A stretch of 64,000 nt of DNA, taken from positions 434,001-498,000 of the forward strand of contig NC_043740.1 in NCBI RefSeq assembly GCF_004337985.1. The letters run 5' to 3'. The translations under genes and the position numbers were made by a program. Each line of letters starts with the position of its first letter. The first letter of the stretch is position 1. The notes below the pieces were generated by a model. That model ran no database searches, was not told the DNA's origin, and saw only the letters and a program-made list of their open reading frames with translations. The stretch comes from Pyricularia pennisetigena. Its lineage: Eukaryota > Ascomycota > Sordariomycetes > Magnaporthales > Pyriculariaceae. Of this stretch, positions 11,754 to 22,503 are shown piece after piece.

Positions 11754-13970
11754 TCAAGTTGGCATATATTTCAACTTAACTAAATTACGATTGATAACTT
11801 CGCGGCTAAAATGATATATTATATCGATATGTTTAGATCTTTTATGAAATTCCGGGTTTTCCGCGAGCTTTATGGTATTCGTATTATCCATTAAAATTAA
11901 AGGGGTTTTAATGGTAAAACCCAACTTTAAGTTATTATTTATATAGTTTAGCATATTATTGAAATATGTGGCTTCTTTAACGGCGTCCCGTAAAGCCATA
12001 TACTCAGCTTCAGTCGACGGTAAAGCTACCGTTTTCTGAAGTTAAGAAGTCCAACTTATTATATTGTTAATGTTATTTATGTTATAACTGTTGGACAGGC
12101 TAAATATATATCCAGTAGTGGAACGTCTTTGATTTAGGTCGTTAGCCCAATCAGAGTCTATATATCCCTTAATAAATAATACATTGTCGTTATTTTGGCT
12201 TTTATCCTGCAGGTTTATATTATTTATATTATTTATATTATTTATATTATTTATATTATTTATATTATTTATATTATTTATATTATTTATATTATTTATA
12301 GTATTTATATTATTTATATTATTTATATTATTTATATTATTTATATTATTTATATTATTTATATTATTTATATTATTTATATTATTTATATTATTTATAT
12401 TATTTATATTGTTCATATCATTTATATCATTTATATCATTTATATCATTTATATTATTTATATTTTTTATATTATTTATATTATTTATATTATCTATATT
12501 ATTTACAACATTTATATTATTAATAACATTTATATTATTTATATTATTTATTAACTTTCGTTAACGTTACTTTTATAGGATCCGTTATTGTTAACGTTAT
12601 GCTTGGATATATTATTAACGTTATATTATAGGCCAAAAGTGGGATTTTTTAGCAAATATTTAAAAACATTCTCAAGAATCTTGAAATGTTCAGCCCCATG
12701 ATTAGCCATACACCTGGCGGCTTTTTATTGCTAAATATAGTAATGAGCCTACTTTCTGTTGAAAATCTTTGATTTCCTCTTTTGTAGCTTTATGTTTATT
12801 TATATCGAATTTCAAACCTGGTACCCCCGGAATGGTAGAAGGTTTTTCGTTATTTATAATATTGAATTTATTCAATATTTTATTGGTATAATTTTCCTGG
12901 CTAATAAAAGCGGTTTTATTGTTTTTATTTATAGTTATCCTGTCACCCAAAAAATTGGATACAGGTCCCATACATTCTATTTTTATATAATTGGATAATT
13001 CTTTATAAAAACTATCCAATAACGATAAATCGGCATTAAATGCCAAGATATCGTCGACGTGGCAAACCATAATAATGCCAAAAAATTGGCGATTATTATC
13101 TTGGTTTATATGAACGCCTTCGTCGTATGGGAAAACAGTAAAACCTAGTTTTATCAGCGTTTTGGTGGGTATTTATATCAAAGTTTAGTCGCTTGTTTTA
13201 AACCATACGGGGCTTTATTTAATTTACCCACTTTATTTACATATTTTTTATCTGTATATAGCCCTGTAGGTAACTTTATGTATATTTCGGTATCGATATC
13301 TGCCTGTAAAAAATCGTTTTTAACGTTATATTGAATGGCGTACCACCCTTTATATAATGCTAGCATTATAAGTATATGCCAGGTTTCTGTTCTACAAGTT
13401 GTAGAAAAGGTATCCAGGTAATTAACACCCATAATTTGGTGGAATCCCTGTACTACCAATCTGGCTTTACAACGATACTGTTTATTAATATCCGTAATAA
13501 AACGAATATTATTTATATTGTTTAAGGGCTTTTTCTTAAAAACCCAGCGCCCAGTTATAGCTATTTTATTTGGAGGTAAATCCGTTATAGTAAAGGTATT
13601 GGATTCTATTAAGCTATGATTTTCGTCTTTGCAAGCCTGCAGCCAATTTTCCCAATCTTGGCTTTCCATGGCTTGTTTATAGGTATTCGGTTCTATTGAC
13701 GAATTTGTTATTAATACGTCATTATCTTCGTTAAAATTAAATTTTACAGACTTACTGATATCACGTATCGTAAATAGAACGTCATTATATATTTTATATT
13801 CTGCAGAATTTATTGGGGGTTTATTTTTTATGTTTATTTCTATAGACGAATTGTTAGCTGCTTGGGGATTATTGTTATTGGTAACAACGTTGTTTTTATC
13901 AGCATTATCAACGTTATTCGCGTTATTAACGTTTAATATTTGTATTGTTTACTGGATTTACCTCGAAATC
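11754..13970 (-). pseudogene. Copia-I copy 2 reverse transcriptase and RNase H, broken
   Basis: Open fragments at 13669-13178, 13070-12702, 12416-12042 and 11999-11754 span the enzyme. The RT shows ESQDWENWLQACKDE, GRWVFKKKP, ARLVVQGFHQIMGVNYLDTF, PYGLKQATKL and the catalytic VCHVDDILAF. The RNase H shows DSDWANDLNQRRSTTGYIF and a C-terminal TKTPLILMDNTNTIKLAENP-like segment. It would copy element RNA into DNA in cytoplasmic particles. A 9-bp repeat array lies in frame between the RT and RNase H. Confidence 0.85.
12207..12552. repeat. 9-bp minisatellite in Copia-I pol
   Basis: Roughly 38 near-identical copies of TTATATTAT run for about 345 bp. Because the period is three codons, the minus-strand frame stays open and would encode repeats of Asn-Ile-Asn. 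Degenerate units (GTTCATATC, TTTATATCA) cluster at the right. The array lies between RT and RNase H. Confidence 0.9.
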
Positions 13971-14002
13971 TGGTAAAGAGAGTTCGGCCTCGTTTATATT
14001 AT

Positions 14003-15301
14003 TTATATTGGTATTTCGTTGTTTATATGTGGATAAAATTCATCCGTTATAAAGGTAATATCTCTGACCAGGAGACATTTCCTCTTATATGGGTCCCATA
14101 TCTTATATATTTTTATATTAGGTGTAAAACCTACTAAAATACCAATTTTATTGCGAGGTTCGAGCTTTTCTTTATCATGGTTATCGTTATAGTAAATAAG
14201 ACATCCCCAAGGTTGTATATAGTTATTTACGTGAATTGCAGTATCATTTATATTATTTTCACTTATATTGTGAAATATATTGGCCGGCGTCTGCATGTTT
14301 AAAGCCGTATGTGGAGTGTTATTATATAGGTATACAGCGGCTAATAAAGCCTCACCCCATAAATAGTGAGGTGCTTTGCTATCAAATAACATAGCCCTGA
14401 CCTTATTAAATAGCGTTAAATTTATACGTTCTATTAACCCATTTGGCTCTTATGTTTAGGCAGACGTAAAATGGTATATAATACCGTTATTTTGTAACGC
14501 AATTTGAAATTGGTTATTTACATATTCGCCTCCATTATCGGTAAAAAACTCTTTTATTGTTCTTTTACCATTTATATTAACGGTATTATTATCCATTTGT
14601 TTTTTATATATAATGAATGCCTCTAGGGCATCAGCCTTTGTTTTTAACAATGCAACACGTAAATAACGCGACTTCTTATTCAAAAACGTTATGTAATATT
14701 TATAATAATTATACGTGGGTGGATTTATGGGTCCACCTAAATCGGAATGGATTCTGTCTAATATATTATAATTTATAATATTTGCAGAAATCCTGTTTAA
14801 TTTCCGATTGGATTTTGCAGCTAAGCAAGTTTCACACGTATATTTATTATGATTATATATATCGTGTTTGGATATCTTTATTTTGTTTATCTTTATTAAC
14901 TGCAATAGGGGTGTTAACCCTATATGCCCATATTTAACGTATAGATTATATATTGCATTGGAAGAAATATCGTTATTTTCCGACTTTTCTTCCGCATGCA
15001 ATATACAATTATTTTCCACAATTTTGGTACGTAAAATATATAGCCCATTATTTTTATAACCTTCTGTTGTTTTATGTTTATGTTCTTTATATATCACTAT
15101 TACTTTATTGTTTATAAAGGTTATAATATAGTTATGTAATTGTGCAACAGAGGGTATATTCAACCCAAATTCTGGTATATAGTACACGTTATTGATGGTT
15201 TCTGTTATACCTGTATCGTTGAACTTGACTTTTATAATTCCCATCTTTTTTATATTTAAGTGGGAAACATTACCCCATTTGACAGTCGTATTTATATCCA
15301 T
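14003..15301 (-). pseudogene. Copia-I copy 2 integrase, broken
   Basis: Frames 15301-14456 and 14392-14003 cover the integrase. Visible in order are a pre-integrase zinc site with HxxxxH…CETC, the first catalytic Asp in RIHSDLGGP, the second in FFTDNGGEYV, and the C-terminal PRNKIGILVGFTPNIKIYKIWDP motif. One break separates core and C-terminal domain. Copy 3 at 61247-62560 has the same layout. Confidence 0.85.
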
Positions 15302-15334
15302 AACGTCTGTTAAACATTATATATTGCAACCTTT

Positions 15335-16288
15335 CTAAATTGTTGCTGCACTGTCTATAATAAAATTGGAGGAGTTTATAGTAAAGTGCAATACAACATG
15401 TGGATTAAAGTCAGAATAAATTAAATTAGGAACAAACGTTGTAAAACAGTAGTGTCCCAAATTTAATTTATCAGCTTTATTCCCATTATTGGGGTAGTTG
15501 TTGTTACAGTTATAATTATAAATAAAATTATAATTATGATTATTAGTAGGTAAAGAATTTACCTTATTATTAACCTTATTAAAGGTCGAAAGTTCATTCA
15601 ACGATACGGTATAATGTTTATTAATATTATCCTCACCACGGAATTCCTCTAAAATGTCGGCAAATAATAAATCTACCGTATATTTATTTGAATCATCGTT
15701 CCGTAGGTTTTGGATAATATTCTGTGCAAAAGAGGTCCAATTTTGATTTAAAGTATTTAATACCCAGGTTATAATAACGTTATCTTGAGTAATTAAACCT
15801 GCAAATTTAAAAACTAAATATAACTTTTTTATTTTATTCAAATAAACCTCGATACTATCAAACGATTCTGGTACGGCCGAATAAAATTCCTTTAATAAAA
15901 GAAAATCCGAAGTATAGCCTTCAGGATTATGTATATTTTTTAATTTATTCCAGGCTTCGTACGCAGAAGTGCAATTTTTTATATATAAAAGAGGTTGATT
16001 ATCGCACAGTGATTTTATAAAAGCTAAAGCCAGCGTATCTTTGTTTGTTTAATCCAAAGGTTTAAGGGTATTATTATCATTATTAATAATACCATTTTGG
16101 ATACCACTGGGGATACCAGTGGGTTCCATGTTATTATTAGCGTCGAGGCTAATAATAACTCCCTCCTTTTGCTCCAGGGTACACGCGAGTCCCTTCACTT
16201 CCAAGGCCGTTTGAGCACGAATAGCCCAGATAACGTAATTCTCGGTGCCCTTAAGGGTTACCATTGGGATTTTGTCGAAGGTAGCCAT
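15335..16288 (-). pseudogene. Copia-I copy 2 gag and protease, broken
   Basis: The start at 16288 opens MATFDKIPMVTLKGTENY, the UBN2/DUF4219-like beginning of Copia gag (a Trp-containing …YVIWAIRAQTALE). A later frame at 15841-15335 continues …VIITWVLNTLNQNWTSFAQ… and ends at the protease site IDSAATI (canonical DSGA). The tail is Asn-rich and has no CCHC knuckle. The piece between 16048 and 15842 is out of frame. Confidence 0.8.
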
Positions 16289-16665
16289 CTTGAATCAAGG
16301 GTCTCTTGTTTGTATTGTATCTCGGTAACGGTCGGAAAAAGGGTCAAAAGGGCTATTTAATTGGATAGGTCTTGGGAAGAGCTTTCGTAAGGTATAGGTC
16401 TCGTGTCGATAGGTCGAATAGCGGTGAAGATATAGGCGAGTGTTTGTTGAGGTATATAAGTAGGTATAGGTAAAGGTCGGGTTATTTCAACGGCACGTGC
16501 GATTCCGGTTTTGATAATTATACCGTTGGATAGAGCGTGAATAGAGCTATCGAATGGTACAAGGCTCGGGTTAATCCGAGATAGGGCTGAAGAATAATCG
16601 ATGGATTTGTTGGTATTGGTATCGGTATCGATCTCGTTGGTATGAGCTAATCCGGGCTCATAACC
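16289..16665 (-). other. Copia-I copy 2 leader with half-tRNA primer-binding site
   Basis: Immediately inside the 5' LTR (16665 leftwards) the minus strand reads GGTTATGAGCCCGGATTAG, complementary to the anticodon arm of an initiator tRNA-Met. The remaining leader contains an almost uninterrupted frame (…LVPFDSS…ARAV…RPLPIPTYIPQQTLAYIF) that is also present in copy 3. Confidence 0.65.
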
Positions 16666-16829
16666 TGTGAGGAGGCCACGAGATAGAATAAGCTTAATCT
16701 TGAACGCGGGGAAAGGTGGATCACGTATAAGGTTGATGGAACGTTGAAATGGCAGATAACCGTCTGCTAGCCGTTATAGGATAATGCAGGGTAGCTAATA
16801 TAATTAGCCCTGCGCTAGCCATGTTCAAA
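16666..16829 (-). repeat. Copia-I copy 2 5' LTR, internally deleted (164 bp)
   Basis: The ends match the 649-bp partner LTR: TGTGAGGAGG at 16666, and TTCAAA in place of TTCACA at 16829. About 485 bp are missing between GCTAG and the following CCGTTATAGG. This removes the tRNA-like module and the AAATAAAT-rich segment. Similar GCTAGC/GTTAGC sequences at the junction in the long LTR suggest slippage or recombination. Confidence 0.85.
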
Positions 16830-16834
16830 ACCTT

Positions 16835-17568
16835 AGCAATAGGAAACCGCGTATTTATTGGGACCAGACCACCAGCCAAGTTATATAAATAAAACGCTAA
16901 TTTACCCGAATTTACGGAATTAAATATGTTAGAAAAATTAAAACCAAAATTATTGCGATAAACCCACCGCATCCGAATAATTTAACAAACCCTAATAAAC
17001 GAATCCAATAACGAATTAGAAGACCAATCCAGCGAAAAAGGCTATATTTTCGAATTTATACAGTTTAGAAAGGAAATAAAACCCTTATATATACGGAAAA
17101 GCCCATTGAATTATACCGAAACGACTAATTAGTGCAATTCCCCGAAATGTTATTTCGAAGACAAATATAAAACCCTATAAAATTAATGGGTCTAATTTTT
17201 AAAAACCACCCGATTTTAAATACTAAATATGCCAGATATATAAAAATCTTTTGAGCAAATTATTTTCGAAATAATTGGGGATTATATTTTAACAGGAAAA
17301 TATTCCACAATTTCTTTTTACGACGACGCAAAATAATAGGTATCCACGAAATATATACCATTATTAATTTACCCAATTGGGAATTCAAAATAAGACTTAT
17401 TACCGAGCCAGCGGTAATTTTTACCGCCTGTAACGATTATTTTATAGCAAATTATAATTCAAAACAATTTCCATAATACGAATGCACCCGAAACATTTGC
17501 CAAATACATTTATTAACCAAAATACAGGTATAATACGAAATAAAATTACGATGACCAGGACCCGTACC
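16835..17568 (+). pseudogene. Gypsy-II gag-pol linker region, broken
   Basis: This aligns with Gypsy-I 27770-28510. It includes the remnant of the Cys/His-rich linker (about 17225-17480) that reads more clearly at 28152-28397 in Gypsy-I. Stops are frequent. It rejoins 10930 on its left once Copia-I is removed. Confidence 0.65.
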
Positions 17569-18138
17569 TGTTGACAATATGGGTTGCTAACAGGGGTTTA
17601 GGCATTAGCCTAGATGCGGCGTGGTGCTAGTTGCGTTATAAGGCCTGTAATTACAGGGCTTAAATGCATTAAATTATTTACTAAAGTCGTTCACTAATCT
17701 TGGGATTAATAGCTTAGATTCGTTGGTGGGGGAGACTTTGCTTTATCTCCCTTATATACTTTCTGACATCGAAGTGGGGGTCCGCACCCCGAAAAACGTT
17801 CCGGTACCGCATGCGATTTTCCGAAAAATTATTTTGTATGCGTTATTGAAAAAACACCCTTATTTCCATACAAACCATTTCTGGGTTTATATTAATTTGT
17901 TAATTTGGTGAAAATTTCAACCCGTTACAGGGTAGCTGACTCGTAAATTCAGGGTGAATGTTAAATTCGGTATAGCGTAAACCCCATTCGCGAACACTTT
18001 AAATCGCAATTCCTGCAACATATAAAATATATAGGATAATCCGACAACCCCGACAGCCCCATTTCGGCACTATTTATTGTGGTTTATTTATATATCAAAA
18101 TGGACCCATTACATGCTGTATAACGCATAAAATTAACA
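17569..18138 (-). mobile_element. Solo Copia-II LTR
   Basis: This 570-bp LTR has TGTTGA and TTAACA ends and no internal domain attached. The TSD GTACC is at 17564-17568 and 18139-18143, and the Gypsy-II sequence joins across it exactly as in Gypsy-I near 28505. Solo LTRs arise by recombination between the two LTRs of a full element. Confidence 0.92.
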
Positions 18139-18143
18139 GTACC

Positions 18144-21100
18144 AATAACCAGAATTATATGAAACCCCAGCGTTAAAAATAACGAAATACCAACGAGCGT
18201 ACCAAAGATACCCGCATTAATGGAATACCTATTCGATTAAATCAAAATTAAAAGCAGTTATACGCCGCGAGACAAAAAAATAAAGATTTAAAACGCGAAT
18301 CCAATAAGCCAAAAAATTAAAATGGCCAAACGGTACAACGCACCGGACGGTAGTAATAAAAATGGAATAAAAGCCCTAAACGTTACGCAAACCACGAAGG
18401 TAGCGCACGGATATATATTTTTAAATAAACGATTTAATGGGAAACCCATACGAACGCTTTTTTATAGCGGAGCATAAGGCAGTTACATTTCCCCGAAAAA
18501 TCGAGAAAAAACGACGAATATTTTAGTAATAAAAGAAACGATATTAACTGCAAACCGTAAAAGAAAGAGGCAGTTTTATACGGGAATAATACTATCGAAC
18601 TAAAGATTGTATATGTTTGGATGGAAAACTATGGACGAAAAAATAAATTATTTGAGATATTACGGAAATAGGGAATAAATATATAATTTTATGAATTCCT
18701 TGATATAAAAAAAACAACCCCAGGATAGATTGCATTACCGGCCAGATCCAATGGGAAAAGCGTTTAATCATTAAACGACTTCCAGTAGAACAAGGTTTAT
18801 ATAAGAAGTATAGGGCAGGGAAAACCCAAATAAAATAAATGGCGTATTTATAGGAAGGACGAGCAACCCCGGAGTTAACATCGGAAAAAAACGATTATTT
18901 ACAGGCTAAAACGGATCCAATTATATAATATTAACGATAAAAAAACAGACTAAAAACGGACAAGTCCCAGAAAAATACCAAATTTATACCCGATTATTTA
19001 GCCAAAAATTCGAAAAGGGATTACCCGCATATCGCCCGTTTAACTATAAAATACCTTTAAAAAAAGGAACCCAATTAAAATTCCATACAATATACGGTTT
19101 AAATTCGATTTAAATGGAGGTTTTAAACGAGTATTCCGCAGAAAACTTTCAAAAACGCTATATTTAACCATCGATATTACCCGCAAAAATACCTAATCTT
19201 TTCGTACCAAAAAAGAACGAAAAATTTTAATTATACGTGGATTATAAATAATTAAACGATATTACAAGAAAAGATTAATACCTGTTAAGAACAGGCCTTA
19301 TAAAGGCCCTGCGACCGCACGTTAAGTGCAGTCGACTGCATTTTTTATGCGCGCAGCCAATTGAACAGCGGTATAATTAACAGGTTATAAAATCCCGTGT
19401 AGCGCCGACTTCCGAATCGGTCGCAAGTTCAATTCCCGTTACGTGCATGCATTTGGCGCCTTAGTGGTAACGAATAATTACCCCTCGTTAGCCCAAGCAA
19501 TAAGCTTTAGCCAATGGAGGCCGACCTATATTGGAAAACCCATTATTAAAGTATGGGTGCTTGTTTAGGGCCACGCAATGTAAAAAACAAATTTATTTTC
19601 AGGTCCGGGCTCCCTAAATAACGTTTGAGGGGTGGTGTTAAAAACAGGCCTTATAAAGGGCCTGCGACCGCACGTTAAGTGCAATCGGCTGTATTTTTCA
19701 TGCGCACAGCCAATTGAACAGCGGTATAATCAACACTACCCGTTCCTATTAATATAAGGATTTCGAAATATGTTTTACTCCATATAATAATTAACGGTAT
19801 TAAACTTCAAAGGAGCGTACAAATTAATGCGTATTAAAAAAGGCGAGGATTGGAAAACAGCATTTCGCATTAGGGGAAAATATTACGAATACCTGGTAAT
19901 ACCCTTCGGTTTTACCAACGCCCCCGCCATTTTCCAAACCATAATTAACCACGTTTTTAATAAGTGTTTAAACATTTTTATCGTTATTTACCTGGATCAC
20001 ATCCTTATTTTCTCTGAAACGTTGGAAAAATATACAAAATACGTTTATATAGTTTTATAAAATCTACAAAACGTTAAACCTTTAATTAAGCTCAAAAATT
20101 GCATTTTTTATAATAAATAAATTAATATCCTAAGATATATTATCGCCTTTGGAAAGATTAGGATGGGAAAATTAAAATTCCGAATCATAAAGGAATGGCC
20201 CAAATTATAATACGTAAAAAGTATTAAAGCATTTTTCGGATTTGTGCATTTTTACAAAAGGTTTATTAATAATTACGGTGCGATGGCCACCCTATTAACC
20301 AATATGAACAAAAAGGATTTGAAATTTCAATGGACGGAATAAATACAATACGTTTTCGACAATTACGAAACGCAATAACCCGAAAACCAATTTTCAAAAT
20401 ATTAAATCCAACGAAACCTTTCTAAATCGAAACCGACGCATCCGTTTATATAATCGGAGGACAATTTAACCAACGAAACGAAAAAGGACGCCTGCACCTT
20501 TGCGCCTTTTTTTTTACAAAAGTTACATAGACTAAAATTTAATTATTAAATCCATAATACAAAATTTATAGCTATTATCCGAATATTTAAATAATGGAAT
20601 ACGCAGTTATCCGGAATCCAATACGAAGTATTAATTTATACGGACTATAAAAACCTGACCTATTTTGCTGCCAGCAAAATGTTAAACAAACGATATATTA
20701 AATGGGCAAAATTCTTATTAGAATTCCATTTTAAAATCATTTATCGAAAAGGAATAAAAAACGTCAAAACCGACGCCTTTAGCCGAAAACCAAATTACGA
20801 AAACATAATACCTAAAAAACACGAAAAGTCCTTATGATACAGGACAGCGGAAACCTTTTACCAATTGTCCGAAGCCTTCTAATAATTAATATAATAATTA
20901 TACCGGTGGAAATACGGAAAATCCACGGAAACAAGGCCCACGGACACTAAGGAATTTCCAAAATATAAACACGGTTAGAACAGCATTGCAGTTTTGAAAA
21001 AATACGATAGAAAGTACGAAAAACCATTAAAAATTGCGAATTTCGCGCAGAAAGCAAATACGCAAAAGATAAATCTTACGGGCTCCAACAATTTTTACCA

Positions 21101-21181
21101 ACCCCCAGCAAGGTTTGGCATACCATTATAATATATTTCATTTTTAAACCACCACCTGCCGAAAAACCATTTATTGAAACT
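18144..21181 (+). pseudogene. Gypsy-II protease, RT, RNase H and integrase start, broken
   Basis: The piece continues from 17563 and is split by the TRIM at 19283-19735. Near 18461-18490 the protease site reads YSGA instead of DSGA. RT is clearest at 19827-20060 ([31 protein letters not shown] … VIYLDHIL): the catalytic YLDD has become YLDH. RNase H (20400-20700; ETDASVYIIGG) and the integrase zinc region follow. It is cut at 21181 by Copia-II copy 3 and resumes at 36077. Confidence 0.8.
19283..19735 (+). mobile_element. TRIM-like miniature LTR retroelement (453 bp)
   Basis: Two direct terminal repeats of 100 bp (19283-19382 and 19636-19735) begin TGTTAA and end TTAACA/TCAACA. The left one is followed by GGTTATAAAATCCCG, which resembles the half-tRNAi-Met primer site of the Copia elements here. 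The right one is preceded by a purine tract (GAGGGGTGG). The 253-bp interior encodes nothing and holds a B-box-like AAGTTCAATTCCCG. The TSD is imperfect (ATACC/CTACC). It splits Gypsy-II RT. Confidence 0.85.
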
Positions 21182-21742
21182 TGTTAATTATATGCGTTAT
21201 TTAGCATGTAATGGGTCCATTTTTATTTGTATATAAGCCACAATAGATAGTGCCGAAGTGGGGCTGTTGGGACTGTCGGATTTTCTGTTATATTTTGTGT
21301 ACATGTTGCAGGAGTTGCGATTTGAAATTAGCGAGTGGGGTTTTACCCTGTACCGGGTTTAATACCCACCTTGCATTTACGAATTAACTACTCTGTACCT
21401 AGTTAAAATTTTCACTAAATTAGCAAATTAGTGCGAACCCAGAGATGGTTTATATGGAAATAAGGGTGTTTTTTCAACAACGCATACAAAATAATTTTTC
21501 GGAAAATCGTGTGCGGTACCGGAACGTTTTCTGGCGTGGGGACCCCCATTTCGATGTCGGAAAATAGATAAGGGAAATAAAACAAAATCTCCCCCACCAA
21601 TAAATTAAATCTATTAATCCAAAAATTAGTGAATAATATAATGCATTTAAACCCTGTAATTACAGGTTTTTACAATATAATTAGCACCACGCCGCATTTA
21701 GGCTAATATTTAACGCCCTGTTAGCAACCAATATTGTTAACA
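21182..21742 (+). repeat. Copia-II copy 3 5' LTR
   Basis: This 561-bp LTR has TGTTAATTATATGCG at the left and ATATTGTTAACA at the right. It is opposite in orientation to the solo LTR at 17569-18138. Confidence 0.92.
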
Positions 21743-21760
21743 GGCTATGAGCCCGGAGAG
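21743..21760 (+). promoter_or_regulatory. Copia-II copy 3 primer-binding site (half-tRNA type)
   Basis: GGCTATGAGCCCGG directly follows the LTR. Except for one base it equals the site in Copia-I (GGTTATGAGCCCGG). It is complementary to the CAU anticodon arm of initiator tRNA-Met, not to a tRNA 3' CCA end. Confidence 0.6.
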
Positions 21761-22503
21761 GCTTTAGCTTGTGCATTAAAGTGTATTTTGCATCGCTGGA
21801 AAGCCTGAAATTTAGGCTTTATTTTGGTTATTGTCGCATTTTTACAGCACGTATATTGAAGAAGACATTGCTGTTTTTGTGCGAAATTGTTGGTTTTAGG
21901 CGCTAATTTAGCACCTAACCCCCTGTATTTACAGTGGGGATCGCTAAAAATTAGCGTTCGATTCAGGTTTTTTTAGGCATTGCAACGATCGTTTGCAATT
22001 GCAAATCCAAAATTTTTGGTATGGTTTTTGTGGATCGTGCACGCTATTGTGATTGGTTCAAATGTTTAGTAGGGTTTACGCTAGCGAGTTAGGGCCAAAG
22101 ACCCCTATATTCGTTAGCTAATAGCCCACTAAATCCTAGCGCGTTTAGTAGGGTTTACAATAGCCCACAAACCCGCTAGCGGAATTACGTTAGTGGTTAG
22201 TATACCCTGCAGTTTACCCTATGCCATTTAACGAATTGAATTCGTTACGTGCACCTGGATTGGTACAAATACCCGGGCACCTATAAATTGCGGATTCCAG
22301 GGATTCCAACCCTGCATTTTAGTAGACTTTAACCATTGAAAATAGCCATAAGCCCTGTAATTAGCAATTACAGGCCTATACCCGTTAAAAGGTAAACGGT
22401 ATAGCAAATCCTAAATTAAATAGGGTATTTACCCTTAAGCAATTGATTAGTTAATTATATTTATAAATTAGCGAATTGCAATTATAATTCAGGTTACCCC
22501 ATA
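21761..22503 (+). other. Copia-II copy 3 leader, noncoding
   Basis: About 740 bases lie between the primer site and gag. They contain short repeated motifs (TAGTAGGGTTTAC, GCTAGCG) and no credible gene. Homologous leaders are at 4262-5067 and 6200-6965. Confidence 0.6.

Larger units (their letters stand above)
10931..16829 (-). mobile_element. Copia-I copy 2, complete, inserted in Gypsy-II
   Basis: This is a full element read right to left: a short 5' LTR (16666-16829), primer-binding site, leader, gag, integrase, RT, RNase H and 3' LTR (10931-11579). The TSD ACCTT is at 10926-10930 and 16830-16834, and the flanks rejoin as Gypsy-II sequence matching Gypsy-I near 27765. Gene order gag-integrase-RT-RNase H defines Copia (Pseudoviridae). 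Frames are broken but longer than those of Copia-II. Confidence 0.9.

Noticed and set aside
12207..12552. CRISPR-like array
   Set aside because: Units are 9 bp, contiguous and without spacers; the surroundings are a eukaryotic retrotransposon.
12184..12564. Long plus-strand frames of repeated Ile/Tyr/Phe/Leu across the minisatellite
   Set aside because: They are translations of a 9-bp repeat that is open in several frames; the element's own frame is on the minus strand.
22070..22190. Telomere-like TTAGGG motifs in the Copia-II leader
   Set aside because: Only isolated single occurrences within larger imperfect repeats, shared by all copies of the element.
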